Counted from the stretch's first letter, positions 39,776-50,348 are shown. The stretch: DNA of 64,000 nucleotides from Flavobacterium chilense (GCF_001602525.1 NZ_LSYT01000011.1:1-64000), one strand, 5' to 3'. The notes: generated by a model from the letters alone, not told the origin. Numbers and translations are program-made.

Positions 39776-41623
39776 TTATTTTAAGATTCCTTCAACCGCC
39801 TGAATTGTCGTAGCATGATATCCGGATTTGGCTTTGTCAAAAACTTGTTTTGCCCAAACTTTTCCTTCAGGGGTTTTAATCATTTCTTTATAAAGCATCA
39901 TTACAGATCCTGTTCTGCTAATTCCAATCAAAAATTGTTCGATTGCAGGATTTGCAGCTTTATATTGATAGCGAATTGCCTGAACAAACCATTGGCGTTT
40001 GATAATGAAATTTCCGCCTTTTGTAAAGTTGAATTCGTTATCAAGTGCTTCCATTTCTTTTGGTGTAATATCAGTTGGAAGATGGTCTATAAAATATTGT
40101 TTTTCTGCGGTTGTTGTTATTTTTTGACTTAAACCTTTTACGCCGGTTTCTCTCCAGCTTTTTTGAATTTTATCAATAGCATCAAATTCGGCAGAGTTTA
40201 CTGGTGTAATGTTAGATGGAATACCCGGTTTGTAAATCCAGTCTTCCAGTTTTATTTTATCAGCCAGGGTTTTGTCTCCTTTAATAAGGTTTTCGTTTAT
40301 GTATTTTACAAAATCTTCTGTTGTGATAGATTTGAAAGCGTGTGCATCAAAATAATTTTTAATGAAAATATCAAATTTTTCACGACCTACAGCATTTTCA
40401 ATTACTCTTAAAAAAGCATAGCCCTTTACATAAGGAATCATACTGATTCCATCATCAGGATTTCTTCCTGTCAGAGATACTTTTAAGCGGGTATCTGGAT
40501 TGGTGTCTCCATATTCTGCTACATTATCAACTAATTCTTTGCGTGTGATAACATTTTGCATGTCAAATTCTTTTTTGCCAAAAATGGCTTCACCAATACG
40601 GTGTTCTACATAAGTTGTAAAACCTTCGTTTAGCCAGATATCATCCCAGGTAGCGTTTGTTACTAAATTTCCGCTCCAGCTGTGTCCTAATTCGTGAGCC
40701 AATAGACTAGTTAAAGAACGATCTCCGGCAATAACGCCAGGAGTTAAGAATGTTAAATTTGGATTTTCCATTCCACCATAAGGAAAACTAGGAGGAAGGA
40801 CCAGTACATCATAACGTCCCCAACGGTAAGGCCCGTAAAGTTTTTCGGCGGCAACAACCATTTTGCCAAGTTCAGCAAATTCCCAGGCTGATTTTTTTAA
40901 CATCGATGGTTCTGCGTAAACTCCGGTTCTGTTATCGATTGCCTGAAATTCAATATCTCCTACTGCAATAGCCATTAAATAAGACGGAATTGCTTTGTCT
41001 TGTTTAAAGGTATATACTCCGGTATCATTTTTCTTTTGTGGATTTACAGCGCTCATAACCGCTAATAAATCTTTAGGAACGGTAACTTTTGCATTATAAG
41101 TAAAACGAATTCCCGGTGAATCCTGACACGGAATCCAGGTGCGTGACCAGATACTTTCGCCTTGTGAGAAAAGAAAAGGTTTCTTTTTATCAGCTGTTTG
41201 TGCAGGTGTTAACCATTGTAATGCTACGGCATCTTTTGTTGTGTTGTAGTAAATGTTTACTCTGGTTGTGTTAGGCTCGATTGTAATATGAAGTGGTTTT
41301 CCGTGAAATTCAGCGGCTGTACCAAGTTCAAATTTGGTTTCTTTTTCGTCGTCTCCCAGGGTTACTTTGGTAATGTTAAGAGTGTTTTCGTCGAAAATAA
41401 TTTCATTTCCTTTGCTGATGTTATCAATTAACCACGAAGCTTTTCCTGATATGGTTTGGGTATCAAAATCAACTTTGATGTCAAGATCCAGGTGTTTTAC
41501 AACAGCAAGTTCGGGTTTAGAATAGCTGTGTTCGTCTATAACGGCGGTTGGTTTTTCTGTTTGGTCTTTTTTCTGGCAGGCAATTGCTGTAAGAAACAAG
41601 ATTAGAAGGGTTAGTTTTTTCAT
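39776..41623 (-). CDS. M1-family aminopeptidase lipoprotein
   Basis: A 615-residue zinc aminopeptidase. The signal peptide ends LTAIAC (lipid on C16). The catalytic region has GGMENPNLTF, H310-E311-L-G-H314 (AHELGHSWSGN) with the third ligand in NEGFTTYVE, and the C-terminal leukotriene-A4-hydrolase-type helical domain from about 470. It probably trims peptides at the cell surface or in the periplasm. Confidence 0.93.
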   Translation of the reverse strand: MKKLTLLILFLTAIACQKKDQTEKPTAVIDEHSYSKPELAVVKHLDLDIKVDFDTQTISGKASWLIDNISKGNEIIFDENTLNITKVTLGDDEKETKFELGTAAEFHGKPLHITIEPNTTRVNIYYNTTKDAVALQWLTPAQTADKKKPFLFSQGESIWSRTWIPCQDSPGIRFTYNAKVTVPKDLLAVMSAVNPQKKNDTGVYTFKQDKAIPSYLMAIAVGDIEFQAIDNRTGVYAEPSMLKKSAWEFAELGKMVVAAEKLYGPYRWGRYDVLVLPPSFPYGGMENPNLTFLTPGVIAGDRSLTSLLAHELGHSWSGNLVTNATWDDIWLNEGFTTYVEHRIGEAIFGKKEFDMQNVITRKELVDNVAEYGDTNPDTRLKVSLTGRNPDDGISMIPYVKGYAFLRVIENAVGREKFDIFIKNYFDAHAFKSITTEDFVKYINENLIKGDKTLADKIKLEDWIYKPGIPSNITPVNSAEFDAIDKIQKSWRETGVKGLSQKITTTAEKQYFIDHLPTDITPKEMEALDNEFNFTKGGNFIIKRQWFVQAIRYQYKAANPAIEQFLIGISRTGSVMMLYKEMIKTPEGKVWAKQVFDKAKSGYHATTIQAVEGILK

Positions 41624-41660
41624 TTTATGAAGTATTGAATTTGAGCATGAAAATTAAACA

Positions 41661-41697
41661 AAAAATCCCGTTTTGAATAAACAAAACGGGATTTTAT
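41661..41697 (-). terminator. Terminator of pyruvate dehydrogenase operon
   Basis: AAATCCCGTTTT and AAAACGGGATTT form a perfect stem; on the minus strand it ends in a T-run. It lies 40 bp past the E2 stop codon. Confidence 0.85.
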
Positions 41698-41707
41698 TAA
41701 ATATAAC

Positions 41708-41729
41708 CTTCGACTTGGCTCCGGCTGAC
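41708..41729. repeat. Single arm of dispersed CTTCGACT repeat
   Basis: CTTCGACTTGGCTCCGGCTG resembles one arm of the palindromes at 20337-20395 and 28919-28980, without a partner arm. A decayed copy. Confidence 0.5.
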
Positions 41730-41736
41730 AATAAAA

Positions 41737-43356
41737 TTATGCCAACATAGTAACCGGGCTTTCGATGTATTGTTTTAATGTTTGTAAGAATTGAGCACCA
41801 GTTGCACCGTCAATTGTTCTGTGGTCACAAGCCAATGATAACATCATGGTGTTTCCAACTACGATCTGACCATTTTTAACTACTGGTTTTTCAACAATTG
41901 CACCTACAGAAAGGATGGCAGAGTTTGGCTGGTTGATAATTGAATTGAATTCAGTGATACCAAACATTCCAAGGTTAGATACTGTAAAAGTACTTCCTTC
42001 CATTTCTTGTGGTCCTAATTTTTTGTTTTTAGCTCTTCCTGCCAAATCTCTTACTGAAGCACCAATTTGAGATAAGCTCATAGCATCTGTAAATTTCAAT
42101 ACAGGAACTACTAATCCGTCCTCAACAGCTACAGCAACACCAATATTTACGTGGTGGTTGATGATGATTGCATCTTCTTTCCACTGAGAGTTGATTTTTG
42201 GGTGTTTTTTCAATGCTAAAGCACAAGCTTTGATTACCATATCGTTGAAAGATACTTTTGTATCAGGAACAGTATTGATTGTTGCTCTTGCGCCCATTGC
42301 TTCATCCATGCTTACTTCGATCACTAAGTTGTAGTGAGGTGCTGTAAATAATGATTCAGCAAGACGTTTTGCAATAATTTTACGCATTTGAGAGTTTTTG
42401 ATCTCTTCTGTGTAAACTTCTCCGGCAGGAACAAATACTTTTGGTGCAGCAGGAGCGGCAGTTTCAGTTTTTGGTGCAGCAGAAGTTGTAGTTGCAGCAG
42501 GTTGTGCTTGTGCAGATGGAGTAAAGTTTTCGATGTCGCTTTTTACGATACGTCCGTTTTCTCCAGAACCTTTCACCTGATTTAATTGAATTCCTTTGTC
42601 AGAAGCAATTTTCTTAGCTAAAGGCGAAGCTAAAATTCTTCCTCCGTTTGAATTGTCAGCTACAGTTTCTGTTGCTTTTTCAGCAGCAGGAGCAGCTTTT
42701 GTTTCTTCTGCAGCAGGAGCACTTGTAGTTGTAGCACCTCCGGCAGTATAATTGTCAGCAATTCCTGAAATGTCAGTTCCGGCAGGTCCAATGATAGCTA
42801 ATAAGCTGTCAACAGGAGCTGTGTTTCCTTCCTGAATTCCTATATATAATAATGTTCCGGCATTGAAAGACTCAAACTCCATAGTAGCTTTGTCTGTTTC
42901 AATTTCAGCTAAAATATCGCCTTCGGCTACAGTGTCACCTACTTTTTTCAACCAGGTTGCTACTGTACCTTCAGTCATTGTATCACTCAAACGTGGCATA
43001 GTTACTACTATAACACCTTTTGGTAATTCAGTTGCAGCTTTTGCAGGAGCAGCAGTTTCTGTTTTTGCTTCAGCAGCAGGAGCATCACCACCGGCTAAAA
43101 GAGCAGAAATATCTTCTCCTTCTTTACCAATGATTGCTAATAATGAATCAACCGGAGCAGTTTCTCCAGCCTGAATTCCAATATGTAAAAGAGTTCCCTC
43201 GTTGAATGATTCGAACTCCATAGTTGCTTTATCTGTTTCAATTTCAGCTAAAATATCTCCTTCGCTGATTTTGTCGCCTACTTTTTTTAACCAAGTCGCT
43301 ACCGTTCCTTCCGTCATAGTATCGCTCAAACGAGGCATTGTTACTTTAATCGCCAT
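41737..43356 (-). CDS. aceF: Pyruvate dehydrogenase E2, dihydrolipoyl acetyltransferase
   Basis: Carries acetyl groups on lipoyl-lysine and transfers them to CoA. The 539-residue protein has two nearly identical lipoyl domains at about 1-80 and 118-200 (each with EIETDKATMEFESF, lipoylated Lys), Ala/Pro-rich linkers, an E1/E3-binding domain near 245-285 (LASPLAKKIASDKGIQL) and the catalytic domain with DHRTIDG near the end. It starts 4 bp after the E1 alpha gene, in one operon. Confidence 0.96.
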   Translation of the reverse strand: MAIKVTMPRLSDTMTEGTVATWLKKVGDKISEGDILAEIETDKATMEFESFNEGTLLHIGIQAGETAPVDSLLAIIGKEGEDISALLAGGDAPAAEAKTETAAPAKAATELPKGVIVVTMPRLSDTMTEGTVATWLKKVGDTVAEGDILAEIETDKATMEFESFNAGTLLYIGIQEGNTAPVDSLLAIIGPAGTDISGIADNYTAGGATTTSAPAAEETKAAPAAEKATETVADNSNGGRILASPLAKKIASDKGIQLNQVKGSGENGRIVKSDIENFTPSAQAQPAATTTSAAPKTETAAPAAPKVFVPAGEVYTEEIKNSQMRKIIAKRLAESLFTAPHYNLVIEVSMDEAMGARATINTVPDTKVSFNDMVIKACALALKKHPKINSQWKEDAIIINHHVNIGVAVAVEDGLVVPVLKFTDAMSLSQIGASVRDLAGRAKNKKLGPQEMEGSTFTVSNLGMFGITEFNSIINQPNSAILSVGAIVEKPVVKNGQIVVGNTMMLSLACDHRTIDGATGAQFLQTLKQYIESPVTMLA

Positions 43357-43360
43357 GATG

Positions 43361-44359
43361 TTATAGTTTATGAGGTGTAAATGGATAGTCTTCTTGTGCG
43401 TATACTACATCGTATAATTGTTGTAAGTCCGGATATGGAGATTCTTCAGCGAATTTCGCACATTCTTCAACCAAGTCTTTAACTCTTTGGTCGATTGCTT
43501 CGATTTCTTCTTCTGTAGCATATTTTTGATCCTTAATTACATCTAAAACCTGAGTAATAGGGTCAATTTTTTTGTACTCTTCAACCTCTTCTTTTGAACG
43601 GTATAATTGTGCATCAGACATAGAGTGTCCTCTGTAACGGTACGTTTTCATTTCAAGGAAAGTTGGTCCGTCACCACGACGGGCTCTGTCAATTGCTTCA
43701 GTCATTGCTTCAGCAACTTTTACAGGGTTCATTCCGTCAACAGGTCCACAAGGCATTTCGTATCCTAAACCAAGTTTCCAGATATCAGTGTGGTTTGCAG
43801 TTCTTTCTACAGAAGTTCCCATTGCATAACCGTTGTTTTCAACGATAAATACAACTGGTAATTTCCACAACATAGCCATGTTAAAAGCTTCGTGTAATGA
43901 ACCTTGTCTTGCAGCACCATCACCAAAATAAGTCATGGTAACTCCTCCGGTTTCAAAATATTTATCAGCAAAAGCTAAACCAGCTCCTACCGGAATTTGT
44001 CCACCTACAATTCCGTGACCTCCATAAAAACGGTGTTCTTTAGAGAAAATGTGCATAGAACCTCCCATACCTTTAGAAGTTCCTGTAACTTTTCCTAAAA
44101 GTTCAGCCATTACATTTCTTGGGTCAACGCCCATTCCAATTGGTTGAACGTGGTTTCTGTAAGCAGTAATCATTTTATCTTTGGTCAAATCCATAGCGTG
44201 CAAAGCACCTGCTAATACAGCTTCCTGACCATTATATAAGTGTAGAAAACCTCTAACTTTTTGTTGAATGTATAATGCTGCAAGTTTGTCTTCAAACTTT
44301 CTCCAAAGTAGCATGTCTTCGTACCACTTTAAATATACTTCTTTTGTAACTTCTTTCAT
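43361..44359 (-). CDS. pdhA: Pyruvate dehydrogenase E1 component, alpha subunit
   Basis: Decarboxylates pyruvate with thiamine diphosphate as part of an alpha2-beta2 E1. The 332-residue protein has the thiamine motif GDGAARQGSLHEAFNMA to ENNGYAMGTS and YRYRGHSMSD. The beta subunit is not in this window and must be encoded elsewhere. It is followed by the E2 gene. A small hairpin (CCCGA/TCGGG) lies at 44443-44456 near the likely transcription start. Confidence 0.96.
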   Translation of the reverse strand: MKEVTKEVYLKWYEDMLLWRKFEDKLAALYIQQKVRGFLHLYNGQEAVLAGALHAMDLTKDKMITAYRNHVQPIGMGVDPRNVMAELLGKVTGTSKGMGGSMHIFSKEHRFYGGHGIVGGQIPVGAGLAFADKYFETGGVTMTYFGDGAARQGSLHEAFNMAMLWKLPVVFIVENNGYAMGTSVERTANHTDIWKLGLGYEMPCGPVDGMNPVKVAEAMTEAIDRARRGDGPTFLEMKTYRYRGHSMSDAQLYRSKEEVEEYKKIDPITQVLDVIKDQKYATEEEIEAIDQRVKDLVEECAKFAEESPYPDLQQLYDVVYAQEDYPFTPHKL

Positions 44360-44517
44360 CTGAATTCTTTCTTTTGCTAAAGTTTGTTTGTGTTATCAAT
44401 TGTTGCCTATAACGCAAAATAGTTTCCTCCCACAAATTTGCGCCCGAAAGGTCGGGATGCAAAAATAAGACATTCCGTTTAAGAAGTAAAATTTAAAAGC
44501 CACTTTTTGGCTTTTTT

Positions 44518-45000
44518 TTACAAGAACTTTTTATCAAACATAAAAGGGAGTAAATTTTTTAGGGATGCAGATTTGTAAACTTCGCCAATTTCTCCCATAA
44601 AATAAATTTCAATAGGGGTGTCTTGTTTGATTTCATATTCTGCAATAGACTGACGACAAGAACCACAAGGCGGAATTGGTGCTTTTGTCTGATTTGTGTC
44701 TGAAGCTGCAGTAATGGCAATTTTTAGGATTTTGGCTTCGGGATAAATACTTCCGGCATGATAAATGGCAACGCGTTCTGCGCATAATCCGGATGGATAG
44801 GCAGCATTTTCCTGGTTTGAACCTAAAACTATTTTGCCATTATCGAGCAATAATGCGGCTCCAACTCTAAATTGTGAATAGGGTGCGTATGCTTTTTTAC
44901 GAATTTCAATTGCCTCGTTCATTAAATCCTGTGTGTCTTTTGAAAGTTCTTCTAATGAATTGTAAACGGTAAAAGATGATGTTATGCTTATTTCTTTCAT
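44518..45000 (-). CDS. cdd: Cytidine deaminase
   Basis: Deaminates cytidine and deoxycytidine to uridine in pyrimidine salvage. The 160-residue protein has YSQFRVGAALL, the zinc motif CAERVAIYHA and PPCGSCRQSIAEY. It lies between the porUV operon and pdhA, all on the minus strand, with its own leader and the porV terminator upstream. Confidence 0.94.
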   Translation of the reverse strand: MKEISITSSFTVYNSLEELSKDTQDLMNEAIEIRKKAYAPYSQFRVGAALLLDNGKIVLGSNQENAAYPSGLCAERVAIYHAGSIYPEAKILKIAITAASDTNQTKAPIPPCGSCRQSIAEYEIKQDTPIEIYFMGEIGEVYKSASLKNLLPFMFDKKFL

Positions 45001-45012
45001 TTCTTTTTATGG

Positions 45013-45056
45013 GAAAAAAAATCCAAATTTCTAAGAAATAGAAATTTGGATTGTTA
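45013..45056 (-). terminator. Terminator of porU-porV
   Basis: AATCCAAATTTCT (45020-45032) pairs with AGAAATTTGGATT (45040-45052), followed on the minus strand by a T-run. Confidence 0.85.
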
Positions 45057-45078
45057 TTGTTTTTTTTATTTTTTGCGT

Positions 45079-46287
45079 TTAATATACTTCGTATTTGTCG
45101 CCAAAGTTAAAGGTTAAAGAAAAACGAAGGGTGTTTTCTAACGGATTTTTAACTTTTGATGTCGAAAATAAATACGAAACGTCAACTTTTACTACATTGT
45201 ATTTAAAACCTGCACCTAAAGAGAAAAATTGTCTCGCTCCTTTCATAGGGCTTTCGTGAAAATATCCTGCACGTAAAGCAAAAGCATCCTGATACATATA
45301 TTCTGCTGCTGCACTATAAGTGATTTCTTTTAATTCTTCGCTAAATCCGCCCGGAGCATCTCCAAAAGATTTAAAAATTCCCGAAACCCAACCTATATTA
45401 TTGTAGTTTTTGTAGTTTGCTGCATCTGCCTGTTCCTGAGAAATATCTCCCGGGTCATTATAATCGCCATCGCCATTAGCATCTACAGGAGTTCCAGGTC
45501 CCGGAGGAGTTGGTACTAATAATTTGGTGAATTCAACGCTAAGTCCAACTTTGTTGTAATCATCAAGGATAAAATCAAAACCTCCACCTAATCTAAGGTT
45601 TGCCGGTAAAAAGTTAGAGCTTATATTGTCGTTGTCATAACTTATTTTTGGACCAAGGTTTTGCAGGTTGAAACCGGCTCTCCATCTTCCGTTAAAGTCA
45701 GAATAAGCAATTTCCTCAGATTGATAAAAACCAGCAATGTCTACAGCAAAAGTACTTGCTGCTGATGCGTCAATATCTTCTGAAGCGATTTTTAAGTTTG
45801 AACGAATATATCTTGCGCCAACTGCCATAGAGAAAGTTTCGCTAAGCTTTAATGAATAAGATCCGTCTAAGGCAAATTCATTAGGTGAAACAATTCTTGC
45901 GGCTTCGTTTGGGTCTCCTGTTGTTCTAAGTTCAATGTCTCCAAAACCAAAATAACGGAAACTACCTGCAAAGGCACTTCTTTCGTTGATTTTGTTGTAA
46001 TACGTTAGCTGGCCCAGCGAGATGTCATTGGCTAAGTCTGTTAAATAAGGGGTGTAACTAATGGAAAGACCTTGTTTGTCCACTGAAAATGCGTATTTTG
46101 CAGGGTTCCATTGTTGAGAAAAAGCATCGGCTGAAGTTGCGACACCCTGATCTGCCAAACCGGCTGCTCTTGCATCTGCAGCTACTAATAAAAATGGAAC
46201 TCCAGTCGTAATGGGGCGTTCAATGGTTTGGGCTTTTGCGTAAGAAATAACTAAAAAACAAATTAGTAGTTGTGATATTTTTTTCAT
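45079..46287 (-). CDS. porV: Type IX secretion outer-membrane protein PorV
   Basis: A 402-residue outer-membrane barrel of the FadL-like PorV family that shuttles cargo with C-terminal signals from the secretion pore to the sortase PorU. Signal MKKISQLLICFLVISYAKAQ, then ITTGVPFLLVAADARAAGLA, the family signature. An insert of Pro/Gly/Asp (VPTPPGPGTPVDANGDGDY) lies near 260-290. It follows porU after 41 bp. Confidence 0.93.
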   Translation of the reverse strand: MKKISQLLICFLVISYAKAQTIERPITTGVPFLLVAADARAAGLADQGVATSADAFSQQWNPAKYAFSVDKQGLSISYTPYLTDLANDISLGQLTYYNKINERSAFAGSFRYFGFGDIELRTTGDPNEAARIVSPNEFALDGSYSLKLSETFSMAVGARYIRSNLKIASEDIDASAASTFAVDIAGFYQSEEIAYSDFNGRWRAGFNLQNLGPKISYDNDNISSNFLPANLRLGGGFDFILDDYNKVGLSVEFTKLLVPTPPGPGTPVDANGDGDYNDPGDISQEQADAANYKNYNNIGWVSGIFKSFGDAPGGFSEELKEITYSAAAEYMYQDAFALRAGYFHESPMKGARQFFSLGAGFKYNVVKVDVSYLFSTSKVKNPLENTLRFSLTFNFGDKYEVY

Positions 46288-46328
46288 TTACGTGTTTAAT
46301 GGTATTTATGATACAAATATATATATTA

Positions 46329-49300
46329 TTATAAGATAACAAGCTTTTCGTATTTTTCTGCCTTTTTATTCGTTAAATTAGATTTAACTGTGAGTTTGTA
46401 AATATACACACCTTTTCCGATTTTGTCACCAAAATCGTCTTTTCCGTCCCAACTTATTTCTCTGGATAAAAAACCTTCAGTTGTAATGACCTGATTTTTT
46501 GTCCAGACTACCTTTCCGGTTATCGTCATTACCTGTACCTGAACGTCTAAAGGCTCGTATGGCCTGTTGTGTGAAAACCAAAATTGGGTGTAAGTTGAAA
46601 AGGGGTTTGGATAATTAAGAACGTGTGATAAAGTCAATGTTTCATCTCCAACAACAATAAATTGTATCTCACTGGTTACGGGATTGTTGTAAACATCCCA
46701 TGCTGTGAAGCTTATAGTGTGCATTCCGGGAGCTAAATTTCGTAACGGAAAACGCAAATTTCCATTGGTGTAATCATCAAGTTTTGTTTGATAATAATCG
46801 TTCAAAATATAAGGATTACTAACGTCTCCGTCCAGAATTGCTACAATGTCATGCCCGATTCCGCTTGCTGTATTAATACCATTTTCATCTTCAAGAAACG
46901 CCAATAAAAAAGGCGATTCATTTGTGATTCCACCAGATACAAAAGTTTCATCGTTCATATATAACTTCACTTTTGGACTTATATTGTCCTGAGGTGCATT
47001 TTGATTTATTCCACCAATTTTTATGGCTGTATTAAAGCCTGTCTGGTTCTCTAAAACCAGATTCTTTTTTGCATAAAAACTAATTCGGCCATAGTCTAAC
47101 GGGATTCGGATATCACGTGGCACTACAAAGCTAAATTCAAACTGGCCATTGGTTATAGAAGCGTTTCCTCTAAAAATAGTTTCTCCCAGAATTTTAAATG
47201 ACATTGCAGGGCTATATCCATCATTATTTAAGGTAGTAGTGGTAATTAATTTATCGAAAATGGCTGTAGCCAGTTCTCCGTTATAATTGCTTAAAAGATT
47301 GTCGTTTTCATCTGTAATTTGTCCTGATATTTTAATTTTTGCCAAAGATTGAAAATCCGGAAGGGTTTGCGAAACAGGAATGTCGTTTACCTTTGTTAAA
47401 TTGATTCTTGGTTTTGGAATAGCTAACATTAAGGCAGGATCTCCAATATAGAAAATGACATTACTGGCTGAACTTGGATTTTCGTTTTTAGAAATTCGAA
47501 GGGTTTCTGCAATTGTGTTGTATTGATTTGATCCGTACGAAAATAAATTTTTGCTCAAACTATCATTGAAATTTTCGGCATTAAATTGCCCAATTGCACG
47601 AATTGTTGTCAGCATTGAAATTGCTCCTCCTTTTGGGTTCCAAAAAGTATATTCGCCGGCTGTTGGTCGTGTTGGGTCATCAAATCTCGAAAACTCACAA
47701 GTTATCGTAATAAATAATGGATACTTATATTGATTGCTTAAGTTTTGACCATCTGCTTTTTCCCAAATTCTTTCGGCTGATAACCCATCTTCACCACCAT
47801 GTCCCAGATAATTAAAAACTAAAGCGCCTTTTTCAAAAGCGTTAAATAAATCTGTTTTTGCTTTTGGGTATCTCGCTCCTCCGGCAGATGCTTCCTGTGT
47901 ATAAGAGTCTAAAAGGATTTTGTCTATATTGAAAAAAGGCTTTTGGGCAGCAATAACATCTGCCAGATTGTTTTGACGGGATTGTAATGTTGCATCTGAA
48001 TCCCGATCAGAATCATCGCTAACCATAACAATGTTATTGCGCCAGTTTCCGTATGATTTGGTGTCGTAGTATTCCAGAACTTTGTTAACCATTTCTCCGG
48101 CTTGAGCATTGTCTGAAACCAGCATTCTTCCTGTAGCAATGTCAATTCCTCCAAAAGGAAATACGACAATACCTTCATTAGCATCCATAAGTCCGTAAAA
48201 GTCATCAGATGCAAACGAAGCTTCTCCGGTTGTATTGCTAACTACAGATTGATATATAGGTACAATATTATTGTTGTTTGCGATTCTGTCTTTATAATCA
48301 AATGAAGCATCTCCAAATAAATTTAAATATTTTATTCTTTTTTCTGAAGATGAAGCATTGTTATAAATGTATTTGATGCAATTTCTAATGGCTGCGATAT
48401 CTTGTTTTCCTGAAGAGAATTCCTGATAGATGTTCTCTAATGAAATTACTTTTACGTTTAAATTAGAATTTACTCGATGAAAATTGGCTAGCTTTTCGGC
48501 CTGATTAACTAAAAATTTAGGTGTGACAATAACATAGTCGATATCCTGGAAGCTGTTTTGAATGTTTTTGAAAAGAGTTCCTTTTAAGTTTTGATTAGCA
48601 ACCTTTGGCTGATTTTCTTTTAGTGGAGTATAATAATCAGTAGCATCAATTGCGATATATTTTCTAATTTCTCCCAATGCAGCTTTAAAGCTAAAACTAG
48701 TCTGATTTGTGTTTTCTATTTTGGATACATTATATAGGTCTGTGATATCCCAAATTTGAGAAATCCCGGAAGCGTTTCCAATAGTGTAATTTGCGATTCC
48801 TGCTGTTGAACCGGCTAAGTCGTATTGAAATTTAAATTGTTTTCCTGTGCCTGATAGTTTTCTTTTTGCAATTAAATTAATGTAATCCAGATATCCTTTT
48901 GATCCCGGTACACCATTATTATTATAGGTAAGTTTTATTTTTACATTTTCAGCGCCTGCAAAAGTGCTGTTAGCGGGTAGTTTTTGTTCGTAAAATTTTT
49001 GGTCCCCATTTGGAACTAAAGCCTGAAAGTTAAGCGTTCCGATATTTTGTCCGTTTGCTGAAATTGCAAAAGAAGTAGGGGTGTAAGCAGCTGAAGCTGT
49101 GTTTAATTGTATTTTTACTGGAGTTGTGGTTTCCAGATTAGGAAAATTAAACTCAAATTCCTGTTCCTGATTAATGTCGAAAGATTCTCCGTACCATTGG
49201 CGTCCCAGGTGAGCAATGTTTGTCTTGTCGATTTCATGAAATTGATAGTCGTCAAAAGTGTTTAGTTCTAAAGTAGTGCTTCCTGACGGCTGGTTTAAAT

Positions 49301-50165
49301 TTGAAATTCGTTTTCCGTCGTTGCCAGTGGCAGTAATATAGTAATATGATTTGTTGTCGTATAAGTTAAGATTGGTTTGGCTTTCGGTATTCCAATTGCT
49401 TACTCCTTCGCCATAAAAAAGAATATAATCTTCATTGTTGAAAACGCCATCGCTTTCACCAATAATTTGAATCGCATTTTCGGCTAAATCTTCCGGATAA
49501 TAAATGTTATTTGCCAGAGGTAGCATTCTGCCGCCGTTTCCGTAAATTTTTATTCTTCTCGGATCGACTTTGCCCGGATCAAACCCAAGGCTTTGCAGAA
49601 AAGATTTAGAGATTTTATAAACGCCTGATTTCTCAATGTAAAAACGATACCAGTCTCCGGAAGCGAGAACGGAATTGTAAACAGCATTTGATTTTTGAAA
49701 AGAAGAAGTGTTGTTGTTTGCTGATGCCGAGTTTGTTGTAATGTAAGAAAATGATTGGATCCTTTTATAGCCATTTCCGTCCTTTATTATAGGAGACAGC
49801 GATAGAAAAGTTTGTTTTTGATCTCTTGAGGTGGTTGTTTTTAACGTTTCATTTGGTTTTTCAGGTATGTTTTCATGTGACAGGTCGCCCAGGTCAGCAA
49901 CAGACATTGGCTCATAGATTATGTTCGTAATTTGAACAGAATTGCTGTTTGAATAATTCGTTTCGCTCAGATTTAGCAATAATATTATGCTTTTTTTTGT
50001 AGTGTCGTAGCGAAAACTGTTTCCTGAAAAATACGGGATTTTTATTTTTGAGTCGCCAAAACTCATGTCTTTTTTGTTTTGCCAATCTAGTGTGAAGTTG
50101 CCATTTATCTGGGAAAATGAGATAATTGGAATCAAAAAAAGATATAAGATTAAAGCTTGTTTCAT
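46329..50165 (-). CDS. porU: Type IX secretion sortase PorU
   Basis: Cleaves the C-terminal signal of type IX cargo and attaches cargo to the cell surface. Start taken at ATG 50165 (MKQALILYLFLIPIISFSQ, a clean signal peptide); the frame upstream adds 20 unlikely residues. The 1278-residue protein is of the C25 gingipain fold, with the likely catalytic pair H789 (NYLGHGGEDG) and C823 (TITCEFSRFD). The end has an Ig-like FlgD-type domain (ISWDGKDDFGDKIGKGVYIY). porV is next downstream; gldJ is divergent. Confidence 0.94.
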   Translation of the reverse strand: MKQALILYLFLIPIISFSQINGNFTLDWQNKKDMSFGDSKIKIPYFSGNSFRYDTTKKSIILLLNLSETNYSNSNSVQITNIIYEPMSVADLGDLSHENIPEKPNETLKTTTSRDQKQTFLSLSPIIKDGNGYKRIQSFSYITTNSASANNNTSSFQKSNAVYNSVLASGDWYRFYIEKSGVYKISKSFLQSLGFDPGKVDPRRIKIYGNGGRMLPLANNIYYPEDLAENAIQIIGESDGVFNNEDYILFYGEGVSNWNTESQTNLNLYDNKSYYYITATGNDGKRISNLNQPSGSTTLELNTFDDYQFHEIDKTNIAHLGRQWYGESFDINQEQEFEFNFPNLETTTPVKIQLNTASAAYTPTSFAISANGQNIGTLNFQALVPNGDQKFYEQKLPANSTFAGAENVKIKLTYNNNGVPGSKGYLDYINLIAKRKLSGTGKQFKFQYDLAGSTAGIANYTIGNASGISQIWDITDLYNVSKIENTNQTSFSFKAALGEIRKYIAIDATDYYTPLKENQPKVANQNLKGTLFKNIQNSFQDIDYVIVTPKFLVNQAEKLANFHRVNSNLNVKVISLENIYQEFSSGKQDIAAIRNCIKYIYNNASSSEKRIKYLNLFGDASFDYKDRIANNNNIVPIYQSVVSNTTGEASFASDDFYGLMDANEGIVVFPFGGIDIATGRMLVSDNAQAGEMVNKVLEYYDTKSYGNWRNNIVMVSDDSDRDSDATLQSRQNNLADVIAAQKPFFNIDKILLDSYTQEASAGGARYPKAKTDLFNAFEKGALVFNYLGHGGEDGLSAERIWEKADGQNLSNQYKYPLFITITCEFSRFDDPTRPTAGEYTFWNPKGGAISMLTTIRAIGQFNAENFNDSLSKNLFSYGSNQYNTIAETLRISKNENPSSASNVIFYIGDPALMLAIPKPRINLTKVNDIPVSQTLPDFQSLAKIKISGQITDENDNLLSNYNGELATAIFDKLITTTTLNNDGYSPAMSFKILGETIFRGNASITNGQFEFSFVVPRDIRIPLDYGRISFYAKKNLVLENQTGFNTAIKIGGINQNAPQDNISPKVKLYMNDETFVSGGITNESPFLLAFLEDENGINTASGIGHDIVAILDGDVSNPYILNDYYQTKLDDYTNGNLRFPLRNLAPGMHTISFTAWDVYNNPVTSEIQFIVVGDETLTLSHVLNYPNPFSTYTQFWFSHNRPYEPLDVQVQVMTITGKVVWTKNQVITTEGFLSREISWDGKDDFGDKIGKGVYIYKLTVKSNLTNKKAEKYEKLVIL

Positions 50166-50248
50166 CAGTAGGTAAAACGGTTTTAAATTAAAAAAAATTT
50201 GGTAAGTAAAAATATAGTATTTCATGTTATAGTAAATAATAAAAAGTA

Positions 50249-50348
50249 TATTTTTGCGTTCGTAACTATAGGTTATTTTCTGGTAAAAAACAGCTAAATA
50301 AAATTATTAGAACAGATGTTGCTAATTAAATGTTAATTATTATATTGC
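50249..50348 (+). promoter_or_regulatory. Two candidate promoters upstream of gldJ
   Basis: TATTTTTG at 50249-50256 matches the -7 consensus but lies 117 bp before gldJ. A closer one has TTG at 50319-50321, a 19-bp spacer and TATATTGC at 50341-50348, with one weak base pair of positions against TAnnTTTG. Either could serve gldJ. Confidence 0.35.

Noticed and set aside
41737..43356. Doubled lipoyl domain as an assembly error
   Set aside because: The two domains differ at many positions and two lipoyl domains are normal in E2 proteins.
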